From the NCBI GenBank assembly GCA_947561585.1, contig CANNZV010001588.1:62001-126000 (forward strand): a stretch of DNA of 64,000 bases, written 5' to 3'. Under the pieces are notes generated by a model. It searched no databases. It worked only from the letters and a program-made list of their open reading frames with translations, and was not told the DNA's origin. The DNA is from Caprella mutica. Its lineage: Eukaryota > Arthropoda > Malacostraca > Amphipoda > Caprellidae. Positions 40,401 to 52,400 of this stretch are shown here, in pieces. The stretch's first letter is position 1. Every line of letters starts with the position of its first letter. A program made the position numbers and the translations under genes.

Positions 40401-43400
40401 CTGCAATGCCCAGTCATCTCCTCCTCCTCGATATCGGTAAGAAGGGCGTTAAAACAATATACTGACAATAAGGAACGACGAAGGAAAATAATACGTAATT
40501 ATGACTTCAATTTTCTGAAAGACTCTCCCTTTCACAAATTGCATGTTACTTACTTTTTCAAAACTACCTTACACTTTTTTTCTCTGGCCTTTGATATTAA
40601 TAGAATCTTTTAAAATTAGATCCGGTTGGCAAATCGCCTCCTGATCTTCCCGTTGAAGCTCGTCACGTTGTCAAGGAGTTGAGTTTGGGGTCTGACTTGA
40701 CTATGATTTGTAGTGCCCAAGCCTCTCCACCTCCAAAGTACAGGTAATGTTAAGATAGAGTCTGCATTTTGGTGTTAGTTGGTTGAAGTGAAGGTATTCT
40801 TTCGATGCAGGACTGACTTTCTCTATCTCCATCCTATTTTATTATATCATTGCCAGCATCAAACATCTTTCCGTTGGTATATTTAAGATCCCCATGGAAG
40901 ATCTGCTCCCGACCTACCCACTGAGAGTAGACTAGTTCTGAAGCATACTAATATTGATGAGGCGGTTACTATGATCTGTAATGCTCAGTCTTCTCCTACT
41001 CCTACTTACAGGTAATGTCTTGTTAGTCTGATCTGATCAACTTCAGTTGAGTCTTTAGTTGAATTCTCGTAGTTGAGGTGAGATACAACTTGACTAATCC
41101 ACTTGATCAATTACCGATTATTCTACTTATAATGAGTCAAAATCTGTTACTCGTCTAGTTACATCATCGACCAGATTATTTTCTTTCATGGGTTATTATC
41201 CCAATCTAAGTTTCCATTGTCACGAGGAAATATTTTCAGCTGCTCTATCCAGTACTCCTCCTGAAGTGCCATTCGAGACTAAGATATCTGCTAAGAAAGG
41301 AGAGCAGCATGCAGCTCTGAGCATGAACTGTATTGCTCAGAGCTCTCCCCCTCCCGTGCACAAGTAAGTTACGTGCAAAGGCAGTCAGGGAGATGGTTCT
41401 CATTACTGATAGGTAAGAAGTTACGGTACACTATGGACAATAGTGTTGATAGTTAGTTGTGAGTGGTCTGGTAGGTATCTCATGACTCAGTAGTTACCAA
41501 CTTCCTCTTCCTTTCACACTATTAACATTTGATATCCAAGGATAGAGACAGCTATTCATGTGATTAGATCCCCTGGGGAGAAGTGCCCCAGATGTACCCT
41601 TGGAGTCAGCCAAACTCTTTAAAGGGACTGCTATTGGGGGAGATGTGGCTATGGTGTGTAATGCCCAGGCAGCTCCTGCACCTCACTACCGGTAAATATT
41701 AGACCTAACGGTAAACACTAGACCTACTGGTAAACACTAGACCTACTGGTAAACACTAAACCTACTGGTAAACACTAGACCTACTGGTAAACACTAGAAC
41801 TACTGGTAAACACTAGACCTACTGGCAAACACTAGACCGACTGGTTAACACTAGACCTACTGGCAAACACTAGACCTACTGGTAATTATCTACTACAGTT
41901 ATAATCAATAGCCTAAATATTATTACAATAATAAAAGTAAATTGGGAGAAAGGCTTAACTCAGTGTACATTACACGATACGTTGAATGGTTTCGTTCTGC
42001 ACAGGCTCCAGTCTCAACACTTAGGAAATTTACATCTCAAAAGAGTCTAGTTAACACTTGTCAATTAACTCGTAGTTAAGATGTTTGGTTACTAGGCCTA
42101 TACTTGCTTAACGACTCGGAACAAACTCCGACCTCAACTGAACTTCTATTGAACTGCCCACTAATTCAAATTCTCTTCGAAATTCTTTTTCCTCCAAATT
42201 CAGCCCCCTTGACAAAGTTCTAACCCCCAATTGGTCAGCTCCACTGAGAGCAATTATCTCCTCTCAGTAATCACCCAATAGTCTCTCCGTATCTCACCAG
42301 AAGGCTATGCTTATCCTAAATTAAACGCATCATATTTAATATTCCTATATTTAAACATTACTTCACCCTGAGAAACCTCCTAACGAGCGAAATAAAATTC
42401 AACTACTTGGATTTAGTTATTTCCATTTGTTTGTTTACATTCTATTTTCGGTTCACCTTACATATTCTTAAATCTCTAGTGATATTGGTAAGTACCTCTT
42501 AAACTAAAAGACCTGATATTTGATAACCAAACAGAAGTTGCTAATAAATATTATACAAACAGTAAAGCTACTGGTAAACATTTTATATTTTACATATTAA
42601 ATTAAAAAATGAATTCACAAAATAATGTAAATTGGACGTTTTATTCTCTACATTATCTATATATTATTTACAATAGTACACTAATGATTATTATTTACAT
42701 TACATTTACCTCTACACTTTACATTGGTGAAAATGTTGCAAGCTTGGTATTATTTCGATAGTGAAAGTTTGGGCTGGAAACCTTTGGTTATTCTTTCGAT
42801 TTTCGCATTTTATGGTGAAGAAGCGACAAAGACTCCTAAAATACATACACTTCATTCCTTCTTTTCAACAAAGACTGCAATTTACCTATTTGCATTGCTA
42901 TCGAAGGTCCTGTAGGCAGCACCGTGCCAGATTTGCCGCCAGATTTGGTAGTTAAGGAAGTAAAGTCCACTCAAACGGTGGCTCTAATGTGCAGTGCGCA
43001 AGCCTCACCAGTTCCACGGTACAGGTACGTCATAAAGAGTATTTCTTCTGGTGCTATGACACTATTTTCAATGACTATCGATATTGACACATTACCTCCG
43101 ACTATCCTATGTACTATTAAGCTAAGTGATTGTTAAATAGATCCCATGGGTAGCTCTGGGCCGGATGTCCCTTATGCGGCGCGTAGACTCTTTTCTAGAA
43201 TCGGTAACGGAGAAGCCTTTGCTTTGCTCTGTTCTGCACAGTCATCTCCTCCTCCAAACTTCAGGTAGGATTAAGTATTGAGCTCGCAGTCTCGAAGGTG
43301 AGTGCCTTATTAGGTTAGGAGCATTTTGAATTGAATGACTGAAAGTGGACATACAATACTTCTTGAAACAGGTTTGTACCATCTCCTTCTATGATATTTT

Positions 43401-46400
43401 CATTTACTTGCCTCGTAATGTTAAATTAGACATTTTTCAATGGTTCAGACCCAGTGGTGTTTTCACCCCCGGTTGCTTCTCAACAACTCCCCACTAAAGC
43501 TAAGATGGGACAAGCTAGCTCTCTCTTCTGCACAGCTCAAGCTAATCCTGCTCCGTTCTTCAGGTGAATTGGTTCTCCATATTTTGACGGAGTGAAAATT
43601 CATCTTGCATTCCTTTCCTTAAGACACCTCCTTTACATTGATAATGCAATTCAATATTAGTCTCTCCTTTGCTCGCATTACTTAGGTGAATAATAATTAT
43701 TCCTCTAGATCCAGTAGGCAGCACTGTTCCGGATCTCCAACCGCAAGCTCCTGTCGAAGGGGCTTTTAATAAACCAGTAACAATTTTCTGTAATGCTCAA
43801 GCTTCACCCGTTCCCTTTTACTGGTATGTCTTCAGTTTTAAAATTTCTTGTTGATGTTGGTTTTTGACTCGTGTTTGATTCGTAGATTGACTTATGACTT
43901 CTATCGCTCGCTCACTGAACTATTCTTCGTATTCGTAAGTTTTAATAAACACTTCAATTTGCGCAGCTCCTTTTTCAAGTCAGCCTCCGAAAGTATCAGG
44001 GGCTAAAATAGATTTGGTTTCATCCGAATCTGGTGGAACGGCTTCACTTTTTTGTAAAGCTCAGGGCCATCCCATTCCTAAAATATGGTGAGGTGTTAGC
44101 CAATAAATTATGGATAATTGATTTATCACGAATCGAAAAAAGTATTTTAAAATTCAAGTTGAAATTATTTCTTGTTCTCACCGAAAAAGTTGCATGTTCA
44201 TATCTGACTCTAAAATGATAAAATAACTGACTATTTCACATTGCTCTGTCCCTTCACTTATAATCCCCTGTATGCTGTCGTAAAGCTCCCTAAACATATT
44301 GTTGAGTGCGTTAAATCCTCACAGCTCCGGTATCTAGTGAACCACCACAAGTTCCAGAGGAACATAAGAACCAGGTCTTGACTAGAGTATCAGGTACTTC
44401 AGTGTCTCTGTTATGTAGAGGTCAAGCCTCACCTGTACCCAATTACAGGTTGGTAATCAGCGGACTCTGTACGTCTCGTGTGATTACATTATTTTTTTCA
44501 GATCATCGTCTGAGCAGTGTGATCTTCTACAAATAATTTATTCGTATTTAAGGAGGCGAAATTATATAACTATGATTATTGTAGAAGGCCCCTCTTTTAT
44601 CACCAAAATCACGATAAAAACTATTCAAAATGACATGACTCGAAGTTATTACACTATTGTAATTCCTCAAATAATCCATTTTAAAATGAGTTAGAATAAA
44701 AGAAAATGGTCTTGAGTGCTTGACCCAGCGTATATGGATGGCATTGTATTATTTGATGCTAGAATCAGCTGATGAAAGTTCATAGCAGCGAAAGAATTAA
44801 AAGTTCCTTCTGATATAAAGACTAATTTCTGAACTATTTGCTTCTAATAACTTCATTTGAATATTAATTTGATGTTTATTGTAGTGAGCGTGAATTGAAC
44901 ATCACAAAAAATTGTCTCTGTTTTATATGTTTACATACTGTAATAACTTCAAGATGTGCCTCGTAATCATTTCAGCTTTTATAAATCTGGGGTATGAGAA
45001 AAATGGGACCTGCCTACATTAACATGATTTTTGATTTGTGAGATTAATGATTATATTTTTACAGCTACGTATTTTGAAGTTGTAACATTATTTAAGCAAA
45101 ATTATATAATCCCAGTAGTCGCTACTTGTGAATAAGTAGTATCTAATCTGTTAATGTGAATATGATAAAAAAAATTATAATTGTTATTCGATTAATAAAT
45201 AGCTTCTGCTATTAATTAGCAGCAAAAATATTTATTGAACATATTCTTATGTGCTAAACTAAATAGGTGATATATTCATGAAGTGATGTAATTTACGAAT
45301 TAGTTTATGAATCTATTAGTGACGCCTATTTTTTTTAATTATTGCAGGTGGTTCAAATTGACCGATGGTGGTGAACAGAGCCCTGTCCAACTAGGAGATC
45401 GCATCCGTCAAGTAGGAGGCACTCTGATCATAAGGGAGGCTAGGGTAGACGACTCAGGAAAATATTTGTGTGTAGTGAACAACTCCGTGGGTGCAGAGAG
45501 CGTCGAAACTGTCCTCACCGTAACTGCCCCTCTCCAGGCTCAGATTGAACCATCCGTACAGACCGTAGAATTCGGACGACCTGCTACCTTCACCTGCGGC
45601 TATCAAGGAAACCCCGTAAAAACCATCGAATGGATGAAAGACGGCAAACCAATCAACCATCGCGAGCCAACACTGAGACTGTCCAGCATCACCCGTGAGA
45701 GCAAGGGAATGTACCAGTGTTTCATCCGAAATGACCATGAGAGTGCCCAAGCTACTGCTGAACTTAGATTAGGTGGAAGATTTGAACCTCCCCAGTTACT
45801 TTTCAAATTCGGTGAACAGACTCTGAGCCCTGGCCCTGCCGTGCATCTCAAATGTATTGCTGGAGGTGACCCAACTCCTGAGATTACCTGGGAACTCGAT
45901 GGCACTAGGATCACCAACACTGATAAGTAAGGATTTCCTCATTTGACCTTTTTGTCCTTTTTTCAATGCTTTGTGATGCTTTCAAGGTTGCTGTTAAATT
46001 CTCAAATAGTCTATTCTGTTGTAACTCAAATGCTATGTTTTTTATTTTAGTGTCCAAATCGGTCAGTACATGAAAGCCAATGGAGAAGTCGTTTCTCACC
46101 TGAACATCACCGAGATCAACACTAATGACGGTGGACTGTACGCCTGCGTAGCCTCATCTGCTGTTGGTTCTGTCAGACATGCCTCCAAACTCAATGTTTA
46201 TGGACTTCCTTACATCAGGTTTGTTTAATGCAATACAGTCTATCGTAAAGCTCTTATTTGAAAATTATTTAGTGAATTTCTCTGTCACTAGTGTGTCCGC
46301 CCTTCTCAGAAGACTGGGTAGAACTGATAGTTAAAAATTAATTAGATAGCTGATATTCTAGAGATAGATTAGTTCTAAATTATGCAATTATTAACAAAAG

Positions 46401-49400
46401 TTCCAACTATTTCCAGGCCTATGAGACAAAGATTAGTTCTAAATTCTGCAATTATTAACAAAAGTTCAAACTTTTTCCAGGCCTATGCCCAAGATTTCTG
46501 TTGTGGCTGGAGAAACACTCATTGTTCACTGCCCAGTTGCTGGATACCCTATTGACTCCATCGTTTGGGAAAAGAGTGAGTCTTTTAACTGAATTAGGCC
46601 ATTGATGAACAGTTTTTAATCGAAAATTTAAGTTGGTATCTTGTATAATTTTATGCTAGATAATAGTTAGGTATTATTTCTAATTGGAGACCAGTAAGTA
46701 TACTAAAGCCTGAAGCTGTTTTTGAAAACGGGATCCTTAAAATACTTGCTGTTTCAAAACAATGATAATTTGGGTTTAGCTTTATCCTTTATTCTATTAG
46801 ATATTAAATATGCATAGATGAATGACAGATAATTGTGTATCCAATTGGTAATGATATTTAAATCATTAAGTGATGTAATTTTAGCATTTGCAGGGACTTC
46901 CATAGGTACCTAATCGAATATTTTATTGTATGTAGTTAAAATATGAATGTCAATTGAGATTTTTTCTTATTTGTTATTTTAGAATATCGATAATAGGTTC
47001 GCTTTTACTTTGAAAGCTGTCGCCTCCAGGTGTTCTATCCTGAAGCTGTCTGTTGTGAATGGAAGAGAAAGTATCTAATTTCCTTTTGATGTCAGCGATA
47101 TGGCCTTCGGTTCCGAAGCAGACGTTAAACCTCCCACTAAAACTACAAATGTTAACATCACTCCCTCTGCTTCTTCCTTAGACTCTCGCATCCTGCCCAT
47201 CAATAGGCGTCAGTCTGTGCAGAGCAATGGAACCCTGACTATCTCTGCTGTGCAGAAGTCTGCAGACAAGGGACGGTACACCTGCGTCGCTAGGAATATG
47301 AAAGGTTACACCGCCAGGGGAACTCTTGATGTCCAAGTACTTGGTAAGTGAACTGCACTTTAGGATATTCGTCAGCCATTCAGTCAGCTTATTATAAAGT
47401 AATACACCATTACTGTTTTTGAATTTGTTTTAAAAAGTAATTATGAAATATTATAATGAAGCATTTTTTTCATATTTTTCATATTTAGCCTAATCATGAA
47501 GCTGTAATAGATATGTTTTGTTTACATCAATAACGTGTTGTTAATTGCAAAATTTCATCTTTTTTATACTGAATGGCTGATGAACTTTACCAAATAACAA
47601 CCTGTATACAGCGAATGAAAATGATATTCTATTAAGACTAAATCATAATAAACTTTATATTTCATTTCAAATTATTAAGAGTGTATCTTCTAAGAGAGTC
47701 AAAAGATGACTTATTTTTTTCTTTAATTAGCTAGAATTTTATGACCATTTTTGGTACAATTTATAATAGATAAAACAAATTAATTTTTGTGTATCACTGA
47801 TTCTCTTTTCACTAAGATTTAATATTTACAATTCCTGAAAAATGTTAGGTCACCAATAATACTTATTTCTTACAGGAAAATAACTGTGAGTCGCCATATT
47901 TTTCTTTCCATTGTTTATTCGATATATTTAGAACATTAATATTTGGCTATGTTTGTGAAATTATTTAACCCATGTGAACAGGTACAAGGCAAATACCAAA
48001 GGTAAGGTAGATTTAGACATAAGGTTAGCTGAAGCTAATTTGTTACAATCATCCCACCACAGGGCCTTTTCTCTACTCCTCTGTAATCTGATTATTATTT
48101 GTCTTGCATGCTTCCTTACAAAGAATATGCTTTGGTTTTAATAAAAAGAAGTTGGATCTGCCATCGAGGCAACTGATTAGATTCGTATCAAATGATTTTT
48201 CATTGAGTACCATTTTTGACTACTAGAACCGCCAGCTGTTCAGTTGGTTTCAAATACGGTCGCTCCTGACGTTGGTGGGAGTTTCTTCGTTCACTGCGTA
48301 GCAACTGCCGGCGATTCACCAATCAAACTAACTTGGTTGAAAGATGGAGTGCCCATCAATCCCGAGAGAATTACTCGAACTCCAGTACATCACTGGTATG
48401 CTACTGATGAGCAGAGGCAACGGGCCTTCAGGAGCAAGAGGTCTAATGCCTATCACATCTATGACAAAGAGGCCATCCACCTCGCAAGTCAGATTCCAAC
48501 CACGTCATATAATGTAGCTTACAAGTACTCCCAAGAGTCTAATAATGTAATCCAATCGGCTATTCCATCTGCTGAAAACGATCAAAATACTGAGAAAGAA
48601 TCTTCGAACACGACAAACGATACTATTTCGAATCATGATTATTCTTCGATTACCATCAACCATCTTGGTGATCGATCTTCAGCTCTCAAATTCTCGAAAA
48701 TATCCCTGAGTCATTCCGGAAACTACTCTTGCCTAGCTGAGAACTTGGCTGGGTCTTCCATGAGTTCAGAAGTGCTGAATGTTAGGGGTATGTCCAGGCA
48801 TCTCATCGTAAGGAAAATTTGTTATTCCTAATAACCCATAAAACGTGAAGCTATGGATTCTCCACTTTTAAACAACTAAAAACATTGAATTAGCTCTGAA
48901 ATTCCAATTTTGCCTGCAGTGTCAAATTAAGATGAGTTTCCTGGAATTGGTCGCTGTTAAATGCACAATCAAAATAATATAATATAAAAAATAAACATAT
49001 TTCTGTTTTAATGACTTCAATCTATCTATCCATCAATTAAACTCCTTCACAATCTGTTTCTGTCCAAATCTTTTATTTCTATATTTTTGGCATTATCAGA
49101 GCTTCCTAAGATTATTCCGATGGTTGAACTCGTTGAGGTGATGGAAGGTGAAACTTTCCAGCAAAGCTGTATCTTGGCGTCTTCTAGCTCTCCTCCTTTG
49201 ATTTCGTGGCACAAGGACGGTCTACCCATAAACCAGAACTCTCCTTCCGTCATGATCAGTTCGCCTACCAACTCCATGTCTCTCCTCATCATCACTGGCG
49301 TGAAGCGAAGTCACGCAGGCGAATACTCGTGTCTCGCTACTAACCACGCTGGAACCTCTTCCAGAACTGTTCTTCTTAAAGTCAAGGGTTAGGCTCTTAC

Positions 49401-52400
49401 TTCATCTAAAGTGGGACTGGCTGTTAGTTTTTTCTGAGTTGTGGTTGGCTGATTCTCAATATGGTTGAAACTCTGTGTCCATTAGTTTTCTATTTGCATT
49501 GCAGTTTTATTTTTTCTATCTAATCTTTGCTGATAAAAAGTTTTAGAGTGAGCTTAAATGAGTTAAATTTTATTTATTGAAATAATTAATGATGATAAAA
49601 TTATAATAATTTTGAAAAGTGCTTTAATTTTCACAGATAGAAATAATTTTATTTGTTATTTCGACCAAATTCTGATATTACGATTGAGTTATAGTAAATT
49701 TCTGACACCTCCACCTGATGATCCTAGGATGGCAAATGCTTAGTGGACAAGATTAAAACTATCTTCAAACCTTCTATTTATAATTTTCTTATGAAATCAA
49801 GCTCTAAATTAATATAGAGAAGCGAACTGCAAGATACCTTATTATATTACTATGATCTGTCGTCATGTAATTTTGTAGTTTTATTATTTTCTAATTGACT
49901 ACTTGATAGTTAGCTAGTACTTCTTATTTTGCCGTTCATTTATGCAATTCAATCATGTGTATCAATAAATTAAGCTGTAAACATTAATCCTCTTCTTTCA
50001 CTGTATATTGTTCATTTCTAATCCATTTTACTGAATTCATAACCTGGAACATATGTCTGTGATTTCACACAGAGTCGCCTCTTATCAAGCCATTCAGTGT
50101 GTCGGAAGTCTCTGCTGTCGGGTCTCTCGTTCAGTTTTCATGCATTGTCCTATCTGGGGATGAACCGGTTACCATACAGTGGTTCAAACGTCCTTTCAAG
50201 TTCCAATACTCGTACGGTCAAGATGTCATCAATGAAGATAGTTTGAACTATTTCTATAATGACAATGATCCCTTTGAAAGATATCGCAGGATGCCTGTTT
50301 TTGCGGACTCTTTTCAATATGATGAGGATTATGATCTCTTGGAAATTAAGAAGCTAGATCCCTGGTTCCTGAAAAATAATCCTTCGCCCAAAAGTATGCC
50401 TGTGGACGGCTATCAAAATGGACTTAGCAACCGATACAAGAGAAGCCATTACATCCCTCATGGAATGTCAGAACTACTTATTAACGACCTGGAAGCAGGA
50501 ATAGCAATCCATCAGTTGTCTTCAAAGCTGAGTCTGCTGATGATACCTAGCGTTAGACCTGAACACTCAGGCTACTATACTTGTCAAGCCACCAACGAGG
50601 TTGGAGTTGACGATTTTACCACACATTTACTGGTGCAAGGTGCAGTATCTTCATGAAGGCATGGATTGATGCATCTACCATATTATCTGCATAGAAGAAA
50701 GATGTACCATATACTCCAATGATAGGATTCCGTGTATACCACCATGGACTACATATTCCCTGATGATAGTCTACCCTGACCTATGAGAATGAACTCTTTA
50801 ATTGCTATTATCGATATATCCTTGATGAATTGAATGTTGATGATCGTGGAATGAAGAACTCCATAGCTACCCTGTATCCTGAATATGTCCTGTACCCTTT
50901 ACACAATGCTAGTTTATCCTTATTTTGTTCTAGATATGTGTATCATAATTATGTACCTTTTGCATTAATTGCCTTTTATTAATAGTAAATATTCATATTA
51001 CTAAAATGCGTAGAATTGAATTTAGAATTATTGCAATTAAGCATAATTGAAAGTACATTTATCATTTGTAAAATATTCTTCAGGTAAAGGAGCACAAAGT
51101 AGATCAATTGGAGCACAAGTAGTTCTATCATCTGTAGCAGTAACTAGCTGAATATTATTGTTTTGCCCTGACTAGTTTGTAAGTCGAAAATGTAGAAAGA
51201 GAAGCACTAAAGTAGCATTTTGTCACTCACGTAGCTGCACCAGAGCTTCTTCCAATAGTTTTGCCTAGTGAGGTTCAGGCGGGGCAAATTCTGCAGCTTC
51301 CCTGCACCGTCACTAAAGGCGATGACCCTGTGAGTGTTCGGTGGTTCAAAGACGATGCACTCATTCTATCGTCTCCTTCTACTTTGATCAACCCAGTCAA
51401 TTCTAGAATGAGTTTGCTTATTTTAAGTAATGTTGGTCACGAGCACTCTGGCACCTACTCTTGTGTTGCTGTTAATTCTGCGGGAGTTGACCGGGTGCAA
51501 GCTCAACTCTGGGTACAGGGTATGATCTTCTAACAGAGGACTTTATTACAAGTTCCAATCATATTCATATAACTGTTCGAATGACTTCGCTGACAAATGG
51601 TGGAAGCGGATTTTTTGTTGTCACATAGATTTCTGATGGCTCTCTTTTTTGATAAAAATGTTTTTGTTTTATCATGTTCACGTTTCATTGTAATGCATGC
51701 CAATCGTTGATAATTTGAAAATTAAATTCATTTTTTGAATTTTTTTCATGGTCTATATTTTCAATCGTTTTTCAATTTTGAAATAAATGTTTTAATGATA
51801 ATAAATCTAACTATTGTTCTGTTGATTTGAATGATTGTTGTTATTTGTGATAGATCAGTGTTGTGGCTCATTTACATGTCTAGCCGAAGTTATTTATATC
51901 CCGAGTATTTTTATTCTCTGATCCCTTGTCATTTCTTAAACTATCCCATACAAATAATTCTTTCAATCTCACACAATTCTTAATTTTGCTTCATCATTTT
52001 GTATATTTTATTCATCTGCTAAACCCAGCTAAATTAAGAATATTTCTATTGCCTCCTTCTTTTAACTGTCCCTCATCCAAACAAGAATATACACGTCACC
52101 ACCTATAGCGTTCCTTTCCATTACACAGTTGCACCAGAAATAGTGCCTTTTTACTTCCCCCGTGAAGTGCAGAAAGGACAGCTTCTTCAGATAGCCTGCA
52201 CAGTCACCAAAGGAGATGACCCCCTCACCATTCAGTGGTACAAAGACAATGTCCCTATCTCAACATCCAGTAAATTTTTCGTAAACTCTGTTGATAGTAA
52301 AATGAGTTTCCTGATACTGAGAGATGTGGGCTTCGATCACAGTGGAGTGTACTCTTGTAATGCTTCTAATCCTGCTGGCAAAGCCCATGTCGAAGCACCT

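Noticed and set aside
45454..45920. Minus-strand frames of about 100 residues opposite constant exon 7
   Set aside because: Shadows of the coding exon, which has clear Ig motifs on the + strand.
47100..47181. Upstream extension of the second Ig6 exon from an ATG at 47100
   Set aside because: A good acceptor at 47180-47181 restores the Dscam sequence exactly, and the extension has no similarity to Ig6.
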